Positions 40,365 to 50,312 of a DNA stretch of 64,000 nucleotides are shown here, one piece after another. How positions within the stretch are numbered: the first letter of the stretch is position 1; each line of letters opens with the position of its first letter. The notes under the pieces are model-generated. The model saw only the letters and a program-made list of their open reading frames with translations. It was not told where the DNA came from and ran no database searches. The stretch covers positions 22,062,853-22,126,852 of the forward strand of contig NC_079383.1 in NCBI RefSeq assembly GCF_021018895.1, written 5' to 3'. The position numbers and the translations under genes were made by a program. Origin of the DNA: Seriola aureovittata. Lineage: Eukaryota > Chordata > Actinopteri > Carangiformes > Carangidae.

Positions 40365-40475
40365 AACAAGTACAAGGAGGAAGGGAAGAAGGAGATGAGC
40401 AGCAGTTTGTACTCTCAGCTTCCTGAAACCGCTGAGATGCAGCTGGCCAAAACCGTCCACGAGTTCCAGAGCGAG
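40365..40475 (+). CDS. nebl: nebl array module M3
   Basis: 37 codons, NKYKEEGKKEMSSSLYSQLP...QLAKTVHEFQSE. The N-start and AKTV-EFQSE end mark it as position 1 of the super-repeat. The acceptor is at the end of a CT tract of more than 200 bp. Confidence 0.94.
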
Positions 40476-40675
40476 GTACTCCCAACGCCGTCGTCACGCC
40501 GACCGCGTTTCAAAGTGTTTCATCAGTTCACTCCAGTCTGAGTTTTTATTTAATGCAGCAGCTCCGGGTTTGATCAGGCCGAGAGGAATCCCACTGCAAA
40601 TGAATTAAACACATAAAGAAAACACAGACATCTCATTTAAAGATAAATCAAGGCCTCTGACACACGATGTGATAA

Positions 40676-40900
40676 CGTGATCTGATGTGATCTGATGTGA
40701 TCTGATGTGATCTGATGTGATCTGATTTGATCTGATCTGATCTGATTTGATCTGATTTGATCTGATTTGATCTGATCTGATTTGATCTGATCTGATCTGA
40801 TCTGATCTGATCTGATCTGATTTGATCTGATGTGATCTGATCTGATCTGATTTGATCTGATGTGATCTGATCTGATGTGATCTGATTTGATCTGATCTGG
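40676..40900 (+). repeat. (GATCT/GATGT/GATTT)n pentanucleotide tract
   Basis: About 45 copies of the pentamer TGATC, with TGATG and TGATT variants, end 11 bp before the M4 exon. It is extremely rich in GATC sites. The tract abuts the acceptor ggatccgtttcag. Confidence 0.95.
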
Positions 40901-40911
40901 ATCCGTTTCAG

Positions 40912-41022
40912 AAAAAGTACAAAGAGGACGGGAAGAGAAAGGCCTCCTTCTCCCTCTACTCACAACTCCCAGACACTCCGGAAATCCAGCACGCCCTGGA
41001 GATGTCACAGCTGCAGAGTGAG
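40912..41022 (+). CDS. nebl: nebl array module M4
   Basis: 37 codons, KKYKEDGKRKASFSLYSQLP...IQHALEMSQLQSE. It resembles position 2 of later super-repeats. The exon follows the GATCT tract, and a GTACAC donor runs into (CA)n. Confidence 0.94.
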
Positions 41023-41029
41023 GTACACA

Positions 41030-41093
<64 letters not shown>

Positions 41094-41099
41094 CACACT

Positions 41100-41132
<33 letters not shown>

Positions 41133-41456
41133 CTTACATGCCATATAGAAGTTGAAAGAGTTCATTATTCCTCCTTTCATTCAGGCCGTGAAGTGATTCC
41201 ATCTTGTCCATATGTCCTGAAAGTCTCCGACACAAAACAAAGACAACAGCTTGATCTGAAGCTTCACGTGTCTCACCTGCATCTCTTTACTCTCATTATT
41301 GCTCCAGTTTACAGCCACAACTCTTTCATCCTGTATTTACCAGACGACTGGAGTATTAAGACAGAGCTGGAGATGATCTCAGTCCTGACACGTCTGTCTC
41401 TCTGTGTCTCTCTCTCTGTCTCTCTCTCTCTCTGTCTCTCTCTCTCTGTCTCCCAG

Positions 41457-41570
41457 GTGAATTATCGGCCTAAGATGCTGGTGAAAGGAGCCCCCTCCTC
41501 CCTTTACTCTCAGCTCCCCGACACCGCAGAGATCCAGTTTGCCAGAGAGATGACTGAGATGCAGAGCGAG
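41457..41570 (+). CDS. nebl: nebl array module M5
   Basis: 38 codons, VNYRPKMLVKGAPSSLYSQL...EIQFAREMTEMQSE. The LPDT...FAREMT signature is that of position 7. It lacks the usual KYKE start (NYRP) and is one residue longer, the most divergent N-terminal half of the array. Confidence 0.92.
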
Positions 41571-41746
41571 GTACAACACACACAATATAAAACACACTGA
41601 ACCTGACGTCACGTTCGCGGGGTCGGAGGTGGCATGAACCTAACGCTCCTTAAAGATATCTGTTATTTTTCTAAAAGAGGAAACAGACAGTGAGAGCTGA
41701 GTGACATCTGGACGAAGCACTGACAGGTTGTTTTGTCGTCTCTCAG

Positions 41747-41857
41747 AGTAAGTACAAGGAGGGCGGCAGGAAGAGCCTCTGTCAGAGTTTCTACTCTCAG
41801 CTCCCGGAGACCGCCGACACGCAGTTCGCTAAAACTGTGGCTGAGCTGCAGAGCGAG
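41747..41857 (+). CDS. nebl: nebl array module M6 (super-repeat 1, position 1)
   Basis: 37 codons, SKYKEGGRKSLCQSFYSQLP...QFAKTVAELQSE. The LCQSFYSQLPET and AKTV words recur in M19, M25 and M39 (SQSFYSQLPE or CQSFYSQLPE). It opens the first regular super-repeat. Confidence 0.95.
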
Positions 41858-41967
41858 GTGAGCGGACGTCCTCAGTCCGCCGTGAATCCTTTGTGATGAC
41901 TTCGTTAATAAAGAAAATGATAAAGATGAAGATTTCTCTCCTTCAGACGAATGTTTTTTATCTTCAG

Positions 41968-42078
41968 ATGCGCTACAAGGAGGCGGGGAAGAAGGGCGTG
42001 AACTCGTGTTTGTACTCTCTTCTCCCGGAGACGTTGGAGACGGCCCACGCCAAGGAAGTGTCCGAGCTCCTCAGCGAG
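41968..42078 (+). CDS. nebl: nebl array module M7 (mosaic, position 2/3)
   Basis: 37 codons, MRYKEAGKKGVNSCLYSLLP...ETAHAKEVSELLSE. The start is like position 2 or 6 modules (M20, M10). The end ETAHA-VSELLSE and the DNA word gagacggcccacgcca are shared with M14 (position 3). It is a candidate fusion of two modules. Confidence 0.94.
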
Positions 42079-42448
42079 GTACAGTAACTCTCACACACAG
42101 GAACATGAATACTAATAATATTAGCTCAATAAATCAGGAGCCGTGACGATCAGCCTTTCTGTACTTTTGAGTCGTGAAGAGATGATTTTTATATGTTTTA
42201 AAGTGTTTGTTTGTCATGTTTGTACTGGCTGTAAATCATGCAAAGACATGTAGAGTCTCAGAATTAAAATATATAGATGTGGAAATGTCCCCGATGCTTA
42301 AATGAGCTTTGTGATCATTATGTTTTTACATGAATCTTCGCTCCTCCTGTCGTGTTTTTTACTTCCTGGTTGCACAGCAGCGTGAAAGTGAAATTAAAAG
42401 ACCCAGAAGAAGAAGAATAACTCTGCGTTTTCACTCTGGTTCCTGCAG

Positions 42449-42559
42449 GTGAAGTATAAAGAGGACGGTAAGAAGGAGATGAGCATGAACCTGTACTCGC
42501 TGCTGCCCGAGACCATCCACACCCAGCACGCTAAAGAGGCGTCACACCTGCAGAGCGAG
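42449..42559 (+). CDS. nebl: nebl array module M8 (position 4)
   Basis: 37 codons, VKYKEDGKKEMSMNLYSLLP...IHTQHAKEASHLQSE. Its DNA differs from M15 at only one of 111 positions, and the first 11 bases of the intron (gtattcaaact) are shared as well. Confidence 0.96.
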
Positions 42560-42685
42560 GTATTCAAACTTCTTACTGTTTCATGTTAAAGCTGTAATAA
42601 TTACCTTTCTCTTGATTAACTGAAAGTCACCTGCTGCTGTAAGATAACAACAGTGTTAGCATTAAATAACTCCGGTCTCATGCAG

Positions 42686-42796
42686 GTGAAGTATAAAGAA
42701 GGTCTGAAGCAGAAGATTCAGAGCAGTTTGTACCATCAGCTCCCAGAGACCACAGAGACACAGCTGGCCAAACAGCTGTCTGAGCTGCAGAGTGAG
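42686..42796 (+). CDS. nebl: nebl array module M9 (position 5)
   Basis: 37 codons, VKYKEGLKQKIQSSLYHQLP...QLAKQLSELQSE. It is close to M16, which has the same GLKQK word and the same end. It follows M8 after a 126-bp intron. Confidence 0.95.
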
Positions 42797-43740
42797 GTAC
42801 AGCACCGGACACCAGCCTCGCTCACACGCCGTCACGTTTCATCCGGTTAAAAACACACGTTCAGCCCAAAGTTTAATGTCTTTTTACGCTCAATAAAAAG
42901 GAAGAAATCCAGCAGTGAAGCAGACTTATTCAACAAGTGTTTCTCTGAACTCGGCCCCAGATGAAGAGGCTTGTACTAAATATACTGTTGAGCTGTGAGA
43001 GTGAATGACAGTGTATTGTGCAGAGCTGCTTCAGCTCTCTGGAGAGTCTCTTCTCAGTCGTGCAGCACTTTCATGAAAAACTCAGACCCACTCAAACCCA
43101 AAATATCTGATTCGTTAAAGCAGAGAGTCACAGTTTTATTAAGTTTATTACAGTGATTACAGGTTTTAAAACAATTCTATGTTTCATGTTAAATGCTGTC
43201 ATCACTCTTTGAGTTGGTTGAATTCATTGTATCATATCAAACCAACCAATTTATGTTGTTCTCACTTTATTAACAATTAACAACAACATTTCTTTATTCT
43301 CTGCCAAAAGCCAGAGGGTCTCCGTCTCACAGTCTTCAACAACATTATTTTAGTTATTTTAGTTTCGCCTCAAAACAACTTAAATTATCTGTTTTCTGTC
43401 GCTTGTCGGGCGGCAGATGGCGGCACAGTGGTGCAGTGGATTGCACCGCTGGGTTCAAACCTGCTGCAGCCTTTCTCTGTGGAGTTTTCCATGACTCCAG
43501 GTTAGTTAGTCCAGCTTCCTCCCTCAGTCCAAAGACAGGCAGGGGACGATGGTTGAATGTCTGCGTCCATGTTGCATTTATTGAATGAATTGATTGTGAT
43601 CATGAAACAGGTTTAACATTTCATCCTATGTGGAACCCAGGAAACAAACGTCCTGAGGGTGAAAGAGCAGGAGAACGTGCACACGTGGAGGCACGGTTGT
43701 TTTATCTAATGGCACAAAGGTTGTGTTGTGATTTCTGCAG
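42797..43740 (+). other. nebl: intron with degenerate SINE-like repeat
   Basis: 43418-43580 resembles a common teleost repeat: ggcggcacagtggtgcagtg, then ggttcaaacctgctg, ctgtggagttttccatg, cttcctccctcagtccaaag and acaggcagggg. It is truncated and mutated. The rest is AT-rich without an exon. Confidence 0.6.
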
Positions 43741-43851
43741 GCGAAGTATAAAGAAGCTGGAAAGAAGGAAGTGAATACGTGTCTTTACTCTCTGCTGCCT
43801 GAAACCCTGGAGACGCAACACGCTAAAGAGGCCGGGGAGCTGCTCAGTGAG
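43741..43851 (+). CDS. nebl: nebl array module M10 (position 6)
   Basis: 37 codons, AKYKEAGKKEVNTCLYSLLP...TQHAKEAGELLSE. It pairs with M17. It is separated from M11 by an 83-bp intron, one of the shortest in the array. Confidence 0.95.
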
Positions 43852-43934
43852 GTGCAGAGCTTCAACAGGTCTTCACTTCCATCGTGTTTCAGTGACGCGA
43901 GCACAGACGTTAAATCAAACCTTCTTTTCCCCAG

Positions 43935-44045
43935 ATTAAGTACAAGGAGAGCGGGAAGAAGGAGATGTCCAGCTCTCTGTACTCCACTCTGCCCGACACC
44001 TCACAAACCAGCTTCGCCAGAGAGATGACTGACATGCTGAGCGAG
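43935..44045 (+). CDS. nebl: nebl array module M11 (position 7)
   Basis: 37 codons, IKYKESGKKEMSSSLYSTLP...SFAREMTDMLSE. It has the position-7 signature LPDT and FAREMTDMLSE, nearly the same as M18. It closes super-repeat 1, which has six modules. Confidence 0.95.
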
Positions 44046-44706
44046 GTACCTGCAGTCAGAATAATCAGACATCACATGACTCACCTTCTCCCGGTCGCTG
44101 TGGCGTTCTGCCGGCGTCCTCCAGCCCCGTTTTCACTGTCTCCCAAAATATCTGCAACACGATGAGGGTGTAGCTGATATCACGCTATCACATATCACAT
44201 GACGTGTCCACTCAGACGTATCTGATCTTCAGTAGCTGCTTCACCTGTAAACGTGGAGTAAAACAAACATAAAGACTGAAGCTGAATCAACATCAGGTTT
44301 AAAATCCTCCTGCAGCGTCACCGTCTCATCGTCTCTGATGTTTCTATCATGAATTGGTCATCACTCATGTGATTACCATCAGAAAAGGATCAAAGAGGTT
44401 ATCAGCGTTTTAACGGCGCGGCGCAGATTCAGTCTGAGATAATGAAGCCAACCTCGCTGTCAGCGTTTGATAAAGACGTGTTCATCAGACAGACCATGAA
44501 AAGAGAGCTGTTAGATAAACACAATGTAAAACACGGAGAGGAGACTCAAATAAAAGCCACAATAATCAATAGAAAAAGAGGTTAATTATTGATTTTTAAT
44601 TTGCTCAGAGAAACAGACAGAAAGAGACAAACTCGTCTACATGTAAAGTGTTTAAGTGTCCGGAGATCTTCTCCTCATGTGTTTGGTTTCTTTTTTCTTT
44701 TAACAG

Positions 44707-44817
44707 AACAAATACAAAGAGGACGGGAAGAAGAGCCGCTCTCACAGCATCTACAGTCAGCTGCCCGAGACCGCCGAGATGCAGTTTGTGAAAAACGTCG
44801 CCGAGCTGCAGAGCGAG
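44707..44817 (+). CDS. nebl: nebl array module M12 (super-repeat 2, position 1)
   Basis: 37 codons, NKYKEDGKKSRSHSIYSQLP...QFVKNVAELQSE. It follows a 661-bp AT-rich intron without other features. Acceptor tttaacag, donor GTGAGG. Confidence 0.95.
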
Positions 44818-45323
44818 GTGAGGAGGAGGAATCTGTCATCCGGACAAATGTTTTCCATCTCCGTCCCCCACGAGGTGACGACATCGAGCGCACCTGTTCG
44901 AAAAAGGCCGATGACAGGCTCTGGTCTCGATCCTTCAGGAAGGCCTATGACAGTGATTTTTTGGTCCCGCCCACTTTAAAAGCCTCCGGTCCAGCTGATG
45001 TTTTCTCACAACAACAACAAAAAGAGGAAGAATCTGATTGGTTAACTCTACTTTCACCACCCTTTCATTTCTGAGGCACATTTGATAGAAAATGAGGCTA
45101 AAATTAGAATTAGAATTAAAATTAGATTAAATGAAATATTTTTAAATGGTTTTCCGCCACTCTAGATAAAACTGTATATTATTTACAGGTGTCAGGTGTT
45201 TGACAATTACAAACATTTGTCTGAATTTACAGAAGCTGCAGATGTGAGGAGCCACTTTAATGTGTCCGTGTTTAATGAATTTAAACCTTTAAATCTCGTG
45301 TCGTTTGACTGAACTGATTTTAG

Positions 45324-45431
45324 ATGAAGTACAAAAAGGGAAAGAAAGACGTGTCCAGCTGTTTGTACTCCACCCTGCCTGAGACTCTGGAGACGCTTCA
45401 TGCCAAAGAAGCTTCTGAGCTGCAGAGCCAG
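45324..45431 (+). CDS. nebl: nebl array module M13 (position 2)
   Basis: 36 codons, MKYKKGKKDVSSCLYSTLPE...LHAKEASELQSQ. One residue is missing from the KYKE-GKK start. It ends SQ, as do the position 2 modules M20, M26, M33 and M40. Confidence 0.95.
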
Positions 45432-45523
45432 GTAAAAACACACGAGGTCAACGCACACGCCTCCGTCCGTCCCTGTGTGACGGCTGCAGCTGGATAACTG
45501 TCTGTGCTCCCGTTTGCCTTCAG

Positions 45524-45634
45524 CTGAAGTACAAGGCGGCTCTGAAGAAAGGTCTCGGCTCCAGCCTGTTCCACCTGCTGCCCGACACCTTAGAGACGGC
45601 CCACGCCAGAGACGTCTCCGAGCTGCTCAGCGAG
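45524..45634 (+). CDS. nebl: nebl array module M14 (position 3)
   Basis: 37 codons, LKYKAALKKGLGSSLFHLLP...AHARDVSELLSE. Leu start and SLFH shared with M21 (position 3). 92-bp intron before, 94-bp intron after. Confidence 0.95.
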
Positions 45635-45728
45635 GTGACGACGGGAAGGAGAGGGCATGAAATCTTCAGGAGGACGTTTCTGTTGGCTGGTGGATGAAGC
45701 TGTTGTTTGTTTGTTTGTTTGTTTCCAG

Positions 45729-45839
45729 GTGAAGTATAAAGAGGACGGTAAGAAGGAGATGAGCATGAACCTGTACTCGCTGCTGCCTGAGACCATCCAC
45801 ACCCAGCACGCTAAAGAGGCGTCACACCTGCAGAGCGAG
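45729..45839 (+). CDS. nebl: nebl array module M15 (position 4)
   Basis: 37 codons with the same protein sequence as M8 (VKYKEDGKKEMSMN...IHTQHAKEASHLQSE). A single silent base differs (cct for ccc). The acceptor tract is (TTTG)n. Confidence 0.96.
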
Positions 45840-45939
45840 GTATTCAAACTGCTGTTGGAGCGCGTTTCAGAAACCGTGTTTTCCTCTCACCGACACAGTG
45901 AGAGTTTCATCATGTGACGCTCCCGCCTGTTTCCTGCAG

Positions 45940-46050
45940 CTGAAGTACAAAGAAGGTCTGAAGCAGAAGACTGAGAGCAGTTTGTACCATCGCCTCCCAG
46001 AAACCACAGAGACACATCTGGCCAAACAGCTGTCTGAGCTGCAGAGTGAG
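45940..46050 (+). CDS. nebl: nebl array module M16 (position 5)
   Basis: 37 codons, LKYKEGLKQKTESSLYHRLP...HLAKQLSELQSE. Differs from M9 at a few positions only. 100-bp intron before it. Confidence 0.95.
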
Positions 46051-46279
46051 GTACATGGGCGCATCTTATGAGATGTTATTTCAGTTCATGCAGGGTCAGA
46101 TCTACGTGTTGTGTTTATGTGTCACAAACTGAGGAGAAAAATGAATCAAAACACAGAGAAGTTGTGAGAGATGCATGAAAGCGCCATTAATGTCAATGCA
46201 TGATGAAAACACCTGGAAAAATCAGGTGTTGTCGCCAGCTAGAAGCTGCTTGAACGGCTGTGTTTATTTCATATTGCAG

Positions 46280-46390
46280 ACCAAGTACAAGGAGGCAGGT
46301 AAGAAGGAGGCGAACACCTGCCTGTACTCGCTGCTGCCTCACACCATGGAGACGCAGCACGCTAAAGAAGCTGCAGAGCTGCTCAGCCAG
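46280..46390 (+). CDS. nebl: nebl array module M17 (position 6)
   Basis: 37 codons, TKYKEAGKKEANTCLYSLLP...TQHAKEAAELLSQ. Partner of M10. It has LPHT instead of LPET at the core. Confidence 0.95.
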
Positions 46391-46478
46391 GTAACGCTGG
46401 TGTTTCCTCTTTTATCTGAGAAAAGAATATGTGGTTTCTTCCTTTTATCTCAGGTAAATTCCCCTCTGCCTTCCACAG

Positions 46479-46589
46479 ATCAAGTACAAAGAAGGCGGGA
46501 AGAAAGAGATGTCCAGCTCCCTGTACTCATCTCTGCCCGACACCTCTGAAACCAGCTTCGCCAGAGAGATGACTGACATGCTGAGCGAG
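46479..46589 (+). CDS. nebl: nebl array module M18 (position 7)
   Basis: 37 codons, IKYKEGGKKEMSSSLYSSLP...SFAREMTDMLSE. Partner of M11, completing a full seven-module super-repeat (M12-M18). 88-bp intron before. Confidence 0.95.
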
Positions 46590-47407
46590 GTAAAACTATA
46601 TGGCCACAAAAATAACTTAAAAGAAGAAGAAGAAAAAAACTGACCGTCTTGTATTTTATTTTGGAAAGTTTCCTGTAAAGAATTAGGGGAGAAGAAAAAA
46701 GTGTGGAGAGGCGGACCAACACAGTTTTGGTTTGGGAGAATAAGAGAAAACACAGAATAAGACGAGTCTTATCCTTTAACGGGTTAGATTTAGAACCTGT
46801 GGTTAACCTCTTGACTTAAATTTGAAGTTTCCCTGCTCACTGTAACTTTCATTAAAACTGTGAGATTCAGACACTGAGCTAATGATGCTGCTGAAGTTAA
46901 ATCAATGTGAGAAATCATGAATTTGTTTCTTCAACCTCGAACATTTTGGACGGAGATAAAACAAAAATGTGGGACGGATCCTGGGTGTGCTTCATCTCCG
47001 AGCTGGAGCCTCCTCAAAATAACTGCAGTGAGAATGCTGTTTGATTAGTCATAAATAATCACTGCCTCCATTATCCCATGCTCTCTGATGTCTATCAGAC
47101 GCTCGTCAGAAAACGGCATCAAAGGAGTTTCGCAGCCTGTTCGTAACCTGCACCGGAGAAGAGTCGTGAACAGTGTCTGATCTGAGGCCAGGGAGTGATG
47201 GGAGACCAGATTTATATCAAGTGTTTTCAGGAAAAAACAAACTTTCTGGTGTCTCATCGTGACGCCAAAGAGCCTCAGTGGAGCTGCGTCACAGATTTTA
47301 AACGTTTGCTCTGTTTCTTCACCTCTGCTCGGGATATTAAGAAAAGTATATTTTTTGCCTCGTACATAAATAAAACTCATAATCGTGATCGTCTCCATCT
47401 CTTTCAG
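46590..47407 (+). other. nebl: intron, no other feature
   Basis: 818 bp, AT-rich with an agaagaagaagaaaaaaa run at about 46621-46639. No exon or recognisable element is seen. It separates super-repeats 2 and 3. Confidence 0.7.
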
Positions 47408-47518
47408 AACAAGTACAAGGAGGACGGGAAGAGAAGCCTCTCTCAGAGTTTTTACTCTCAACTCCCAGAAACAAGCGAGACTCAGTTTGTTAAAACTGTG
47501 TCTGAGCTGCAGAGCGAG
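47408..47518 (+). CDS. nebl: nebl array module M19 (super-repeat 3, position 1)
   Basis: 37 codons, NKYKEDGKRSLSQSFYSQLP...QFVKTVSELQSE. Position-1 signature. It is seven modules after M12. Confidence 0.95.
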
Positions 47519-48030
47519 GTGAGGGAGAGACTTCCTGCTCTCTGACCTTTCACCTTTGCCACAATATAGTTCTGCAAAGACTGAGGTTTGAGTTTACAGG
47601 TGCAAAGAGGTTTCACATCTATGCAGACGACACACGACTCTACATTTCTCTTTGTTTTCAGCAGTATTTTAAACAATATCCGTCTCTTGGGTTTTGAGTT
47701 GTAACTTCTGTTGGAAAAGGAAAAGATGTGGAGATTCTAGCAGGTTTTAGAGCCACTGAGCAAGTGAAGATAAGATGCTCCTTTATTAGTCCCACAGTGT
47801 GGAAATTTACAGCGTCACAGCAGCAAAGTGACAGAAGAAAGAAAGAAAAACAAACTGCAAAATGGCAAGAACCAAATACTTGACAAAGATGAATAGTATA
47901 ATAAAGTAAAATATAGTAAGTAGGATAGAAGTTAAAGGCTCCTGGGTTATTATTGATGCTGAGCTTTAAATCAACAGAACAGATTTTTAAAATCAGGTGA
48001 ACGTGTGAAACAGTCTTTGTTGTGTTTCAG
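47519..48030 (+). other. nebl: intron with teleost retroelement tail
   Basis: 47768-47830 reads gataagatgctcctttatta, then 'gtcccacagtgtggaaattt' and 'cagcgtcacagcagc', like the 3' end of a common fish retroelement (agata...tttattagtccc...ggaaatt). The rest is AT-rich. Confidence 0.55.
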
Positions 48031-48141
48031 ATGAAGTACAAAGAAGCGGGAAAGAAAGGAGCGACAAAGTCTTTGTACTCGACGTTACCCGAGACTCTGG
48101 AGACTCAACACGCTAAAGAGGCGTCGCAGCTGCAGAGTCAG
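48031..48141 (+). CDS. nebl: nebl array module M20 (position 2)
   Basis: 37 codons, MKYKEAGKKGATKSLYSTLP...TQHAKEASQLQSQ. Met start and STLPETLET shared with M13. Confidence 0.95.
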
Positions 48142-48300
48142 GTACTGACTCACCTTTTGTCGATAAAGTTAAGTTGTTGAAATCAGACGTTAAACTCTCT
48201 CTCATGAACCTGAACAAAGACCCACCCACGTTTAGAAAAAGCACCTTGTTTCAGCTGTTGACTGGTTTATTTCTCTTAATGCTGCTGATTTCTCCTGCAG

Positions 48301-48408
48301 CTGAAGTACAGGCAGAGTTTACAGAAAGACGCCTCCAGTCTTTTCCACCTGATGCCAGAGACCATCGAGACCCAGTTTGTCAGAGAGCAGACGGAGATGC
48401 TCAGCGAG
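48301..48408 (+). CDS. nebl: nebl array module M21 (position 3)
   Basis: 36 codons, LKYRQSLQKDASSLFHLMPE...QFVREQTEMLSE. One residue is missing before SLFH. It keeps the Leu start and SLFHL of M14. Confidence 0.94.
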
Positions 48409-48567
48409 GTAAACACTGAAACCATCGTCACGTCACTTTAAAGATTCACTATGTATTTAATTAATTCAGTTTTCATATATTTTGTGACCTCATCGTGTTT
48501 TCTCTGACTTGTTTTCCTGCTGTAACTCTCCTCTCGTCCTTCCGTCTGTGTTTTGTTCCGTCACCAG

Positions 48568-48678
48568 GTCAAGTACAAAGAGGAGGGTAAGAAAGAGATG
48601 AGCATCAACCTGTACTCTCTGCTGCCCGACCCCATCGACACCCAGCACGCTAAAGAGCTGACGGAGATGCAGAGTGAG
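48568..48678 (+). CDS. nebl: nebl array module M22 (position 4)
   Basis: 37 codons, VKYKEEGKKEMSINLYSLLP...IDTQHAKELTEMQSE. It shares KKEMS-NLYSLLP with M8 and M15. The core reads LPDP instead of LPET. Confidence 0.95.
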
Positions 48679-48842
48679 GTGCGTTCAGGCTCCTGACGAT
48701 TTCATGCCTTGACAGAATTACCTGCAGACTTCATATCATTTAGGAATTTACCCTGTAATTATCTGTAATATCTCTAAAGATGAGTGGGGTTGAAAGATTC
48801 CTCTCAGATTCAGGTTTCCTCTCTCTGTGACTGTGTCTCCAG

Positions 48843-48953
48843 GCTAAATACAAAGAGGCCAGTAAGAAGCAGGCGTCTACGTCTCTGTACCATCGACTAC
48901 CAGAAACCCTGGAGACACAACACGCTAAAGAGGCGTCACAGCTCCAGAGTCAG
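48843..48953 (+). CDS. nebl: nebl array module M23 (mosaic, position 5/6)
   Basis: 37 codons, AKYKEASKKQASTSLYHRLP...TQHAKEASQLQSQ. SLYHRLPET is the position 5 word of M16, while the end fits position 6 or 2. Super-repeat 3 has only six modules, so this may be a fusion. Confidence 0.94.
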
Positions 48954-49059
48954 GTACACACACCTGCACACATGCATCATGCACACTGCAAGTTTAAATG
49001 ATTCTTCCTCCTCAGCGAGCGAGCGAGCGTCCATGTTTTCTGTCCTCTGTGTCCTGCAG

Positions 49060-49170
49060 ATCTTGTATAAAGAGGCCGGTAAGAAGGAGATGTCGTGTCC
49101 AGTTTACCACCAGCTGCCGGACACTCTGGAGAACCAGTTTGCCCGAGGGCTAACGGACATGCAGAGCCAG
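49060..49170 (+). CDS. nebl: nebl array module M24 (position 7)
   Basis: 37 codons, ILYKEAGKKEMSCPVYHQLP...QFARGLTDMQSQ. The actin-contact-type KYK start is changed to LYK, and AREMT to ARGLT. Ile start and -T(D/E)M- are as in M11 and M18. Confidence 0.93.
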
Positions 49171-49830
49171 GTGAGGGCGGGACAGGACGGGGCGGGGAGG
49201 GGCGGGGCGGGGCGGGGCGGGAACACTTCGAACAGCTCGCCACCATTTTAAAACCACGAAGCAACATCTTCCCCAGGTTCATTCTTCATGCCAGCAGACG
49301 TGATGATGAGAAACATGATTTATTCATCCTCTCATTCTCTGTGTTCAGAGACATGAGACAGGCTGAAAAAAAGAACGTCTTTCCGGAGCTTTCAGCTTCA
49401 TCTCATGGTCTTTGTCAGCAGCTGGCATTAAAACGACTCGGCTGTAATCATGTGACCTACGTACGGGGAATAACAAGTGGAAGGTCAACAAGACAGAGTG
49501 GACGCTTCATCTCTGCCGACACATGCTGTCCGTGTCTCTGGCTGCCATCTGTACCCGTGGCAGTGATGTCACACGGCAGTGATGTCACACAGCGCATCAG
49601 TCACTCTGAGGCTGATGAAGTGAAGCAGCGTCTGTCAGAGGAACGCGAGGAAGTGGACCGGACGCTGCGATGTGATGGAGAACAGGCTGCTGCGCTCACT
49701 TAGTTATGAATGAATGAATGCATTATGAATGAGTGACTTTATCTGTTTCTGTGGAGCTGTCGTTTCCTCTGACAGCCGACGCTGCTCGTTGTCACTGTTG
49801 TAAAACAAGTTTTTGTGTCTCTGGTTGTAG
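49171..49830 (+). other. nebl: intron with G-rich element at the donor
   Basis: 49174-49221 carries repeated GGGGCGGGG blocks starting inside the donor (gtgagggcgggacagg...), able to form G-quadruplexes or bind GC-box factors. The remaining 600 bp shows no exon; 'gcagtgatgtcacac' is repeated twice at about 49560-49590. Confidence 0.7.
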
Positions 49831-49941
49831 AACAAGTACAAGGAGGACGGGATGAGGCGCCTCTGTCAGAGCTTCTACTCTCAGCTGCCGGAAACCGCCG
49901 AGACTCAGTTTGCTAAAAGTGTCTCTGAGCTGCAGAGCGAG
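49831..49941 (+). CDS. nebl: nebl array module M25 (super-repeat 4, position 1)
   Basis: 37 codons, NKYKEDGMRRLCQSFYSQLP...QFAKSVSELQSE. LCQSFYSQLPET as in M6. Acceptor tggttgtag. Confidence 0.95.
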
Positions 49942-50201
49942 GTGAGACGAAGCAGGACTCGGTTCATCTTCTAGCAAATAAAATGAAGATTAATGAGGTC
50001 GAATCTGCAGCAGATAAACCTGCATGTTCTCGTCTTGTGAGATTTAACTTGTAATGTGAGTCTTTAGCGCAGCAGGGAACTGTTTATGGTCCTTGAGAAA
50101 TGCAGTGATCGGTCAGTAAAGTGTTCACAGGAGGTTTAAAGAAAAGGAGAAACAAGAGTCAAGAACAAAATAATAACGTCGCTTTAAAATGTTGTTTTCA
50201 G

Positions 50202-50312
50202 ACAAAGTATAAGAAGTCAGGGAGGCAGGAGGCCGGCAGCTGTCTGTACTCTGTGATGCCTGAAACCCTGGACACTCAACACGCCAAGCAGGCCTCACAG
50301 CTCCAGAGCCAG
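50202..50312 (+). CDS. nebl: nebl array module M26 (position 2)
   Basis: 37 codons, TKYKKSGRQEAGSCLYSVMP...TQHAKQASQLQSQ. Ends in SQ like the other position 2 modules. Confidence 0.95.

Noticed and set aside
40008..40497. Minus-strand Arg-Glu repeat frames opposite M3
   Set aside because: Complement of the CT-rich intron tract, overlapping a well-supported exon on the plus strand.
40637..41086. Minus-strand frame with IRSDQIRSD repeats
   Set aside because: Translation of the GATCT pentamer tract; not a protein gene.
49095..49703. 202-codon plus-strand frame through the M24 exon and intron
   Set aside because: Out of frame with the M24 module and runs through the donor and G-rich block; a shadow frame.
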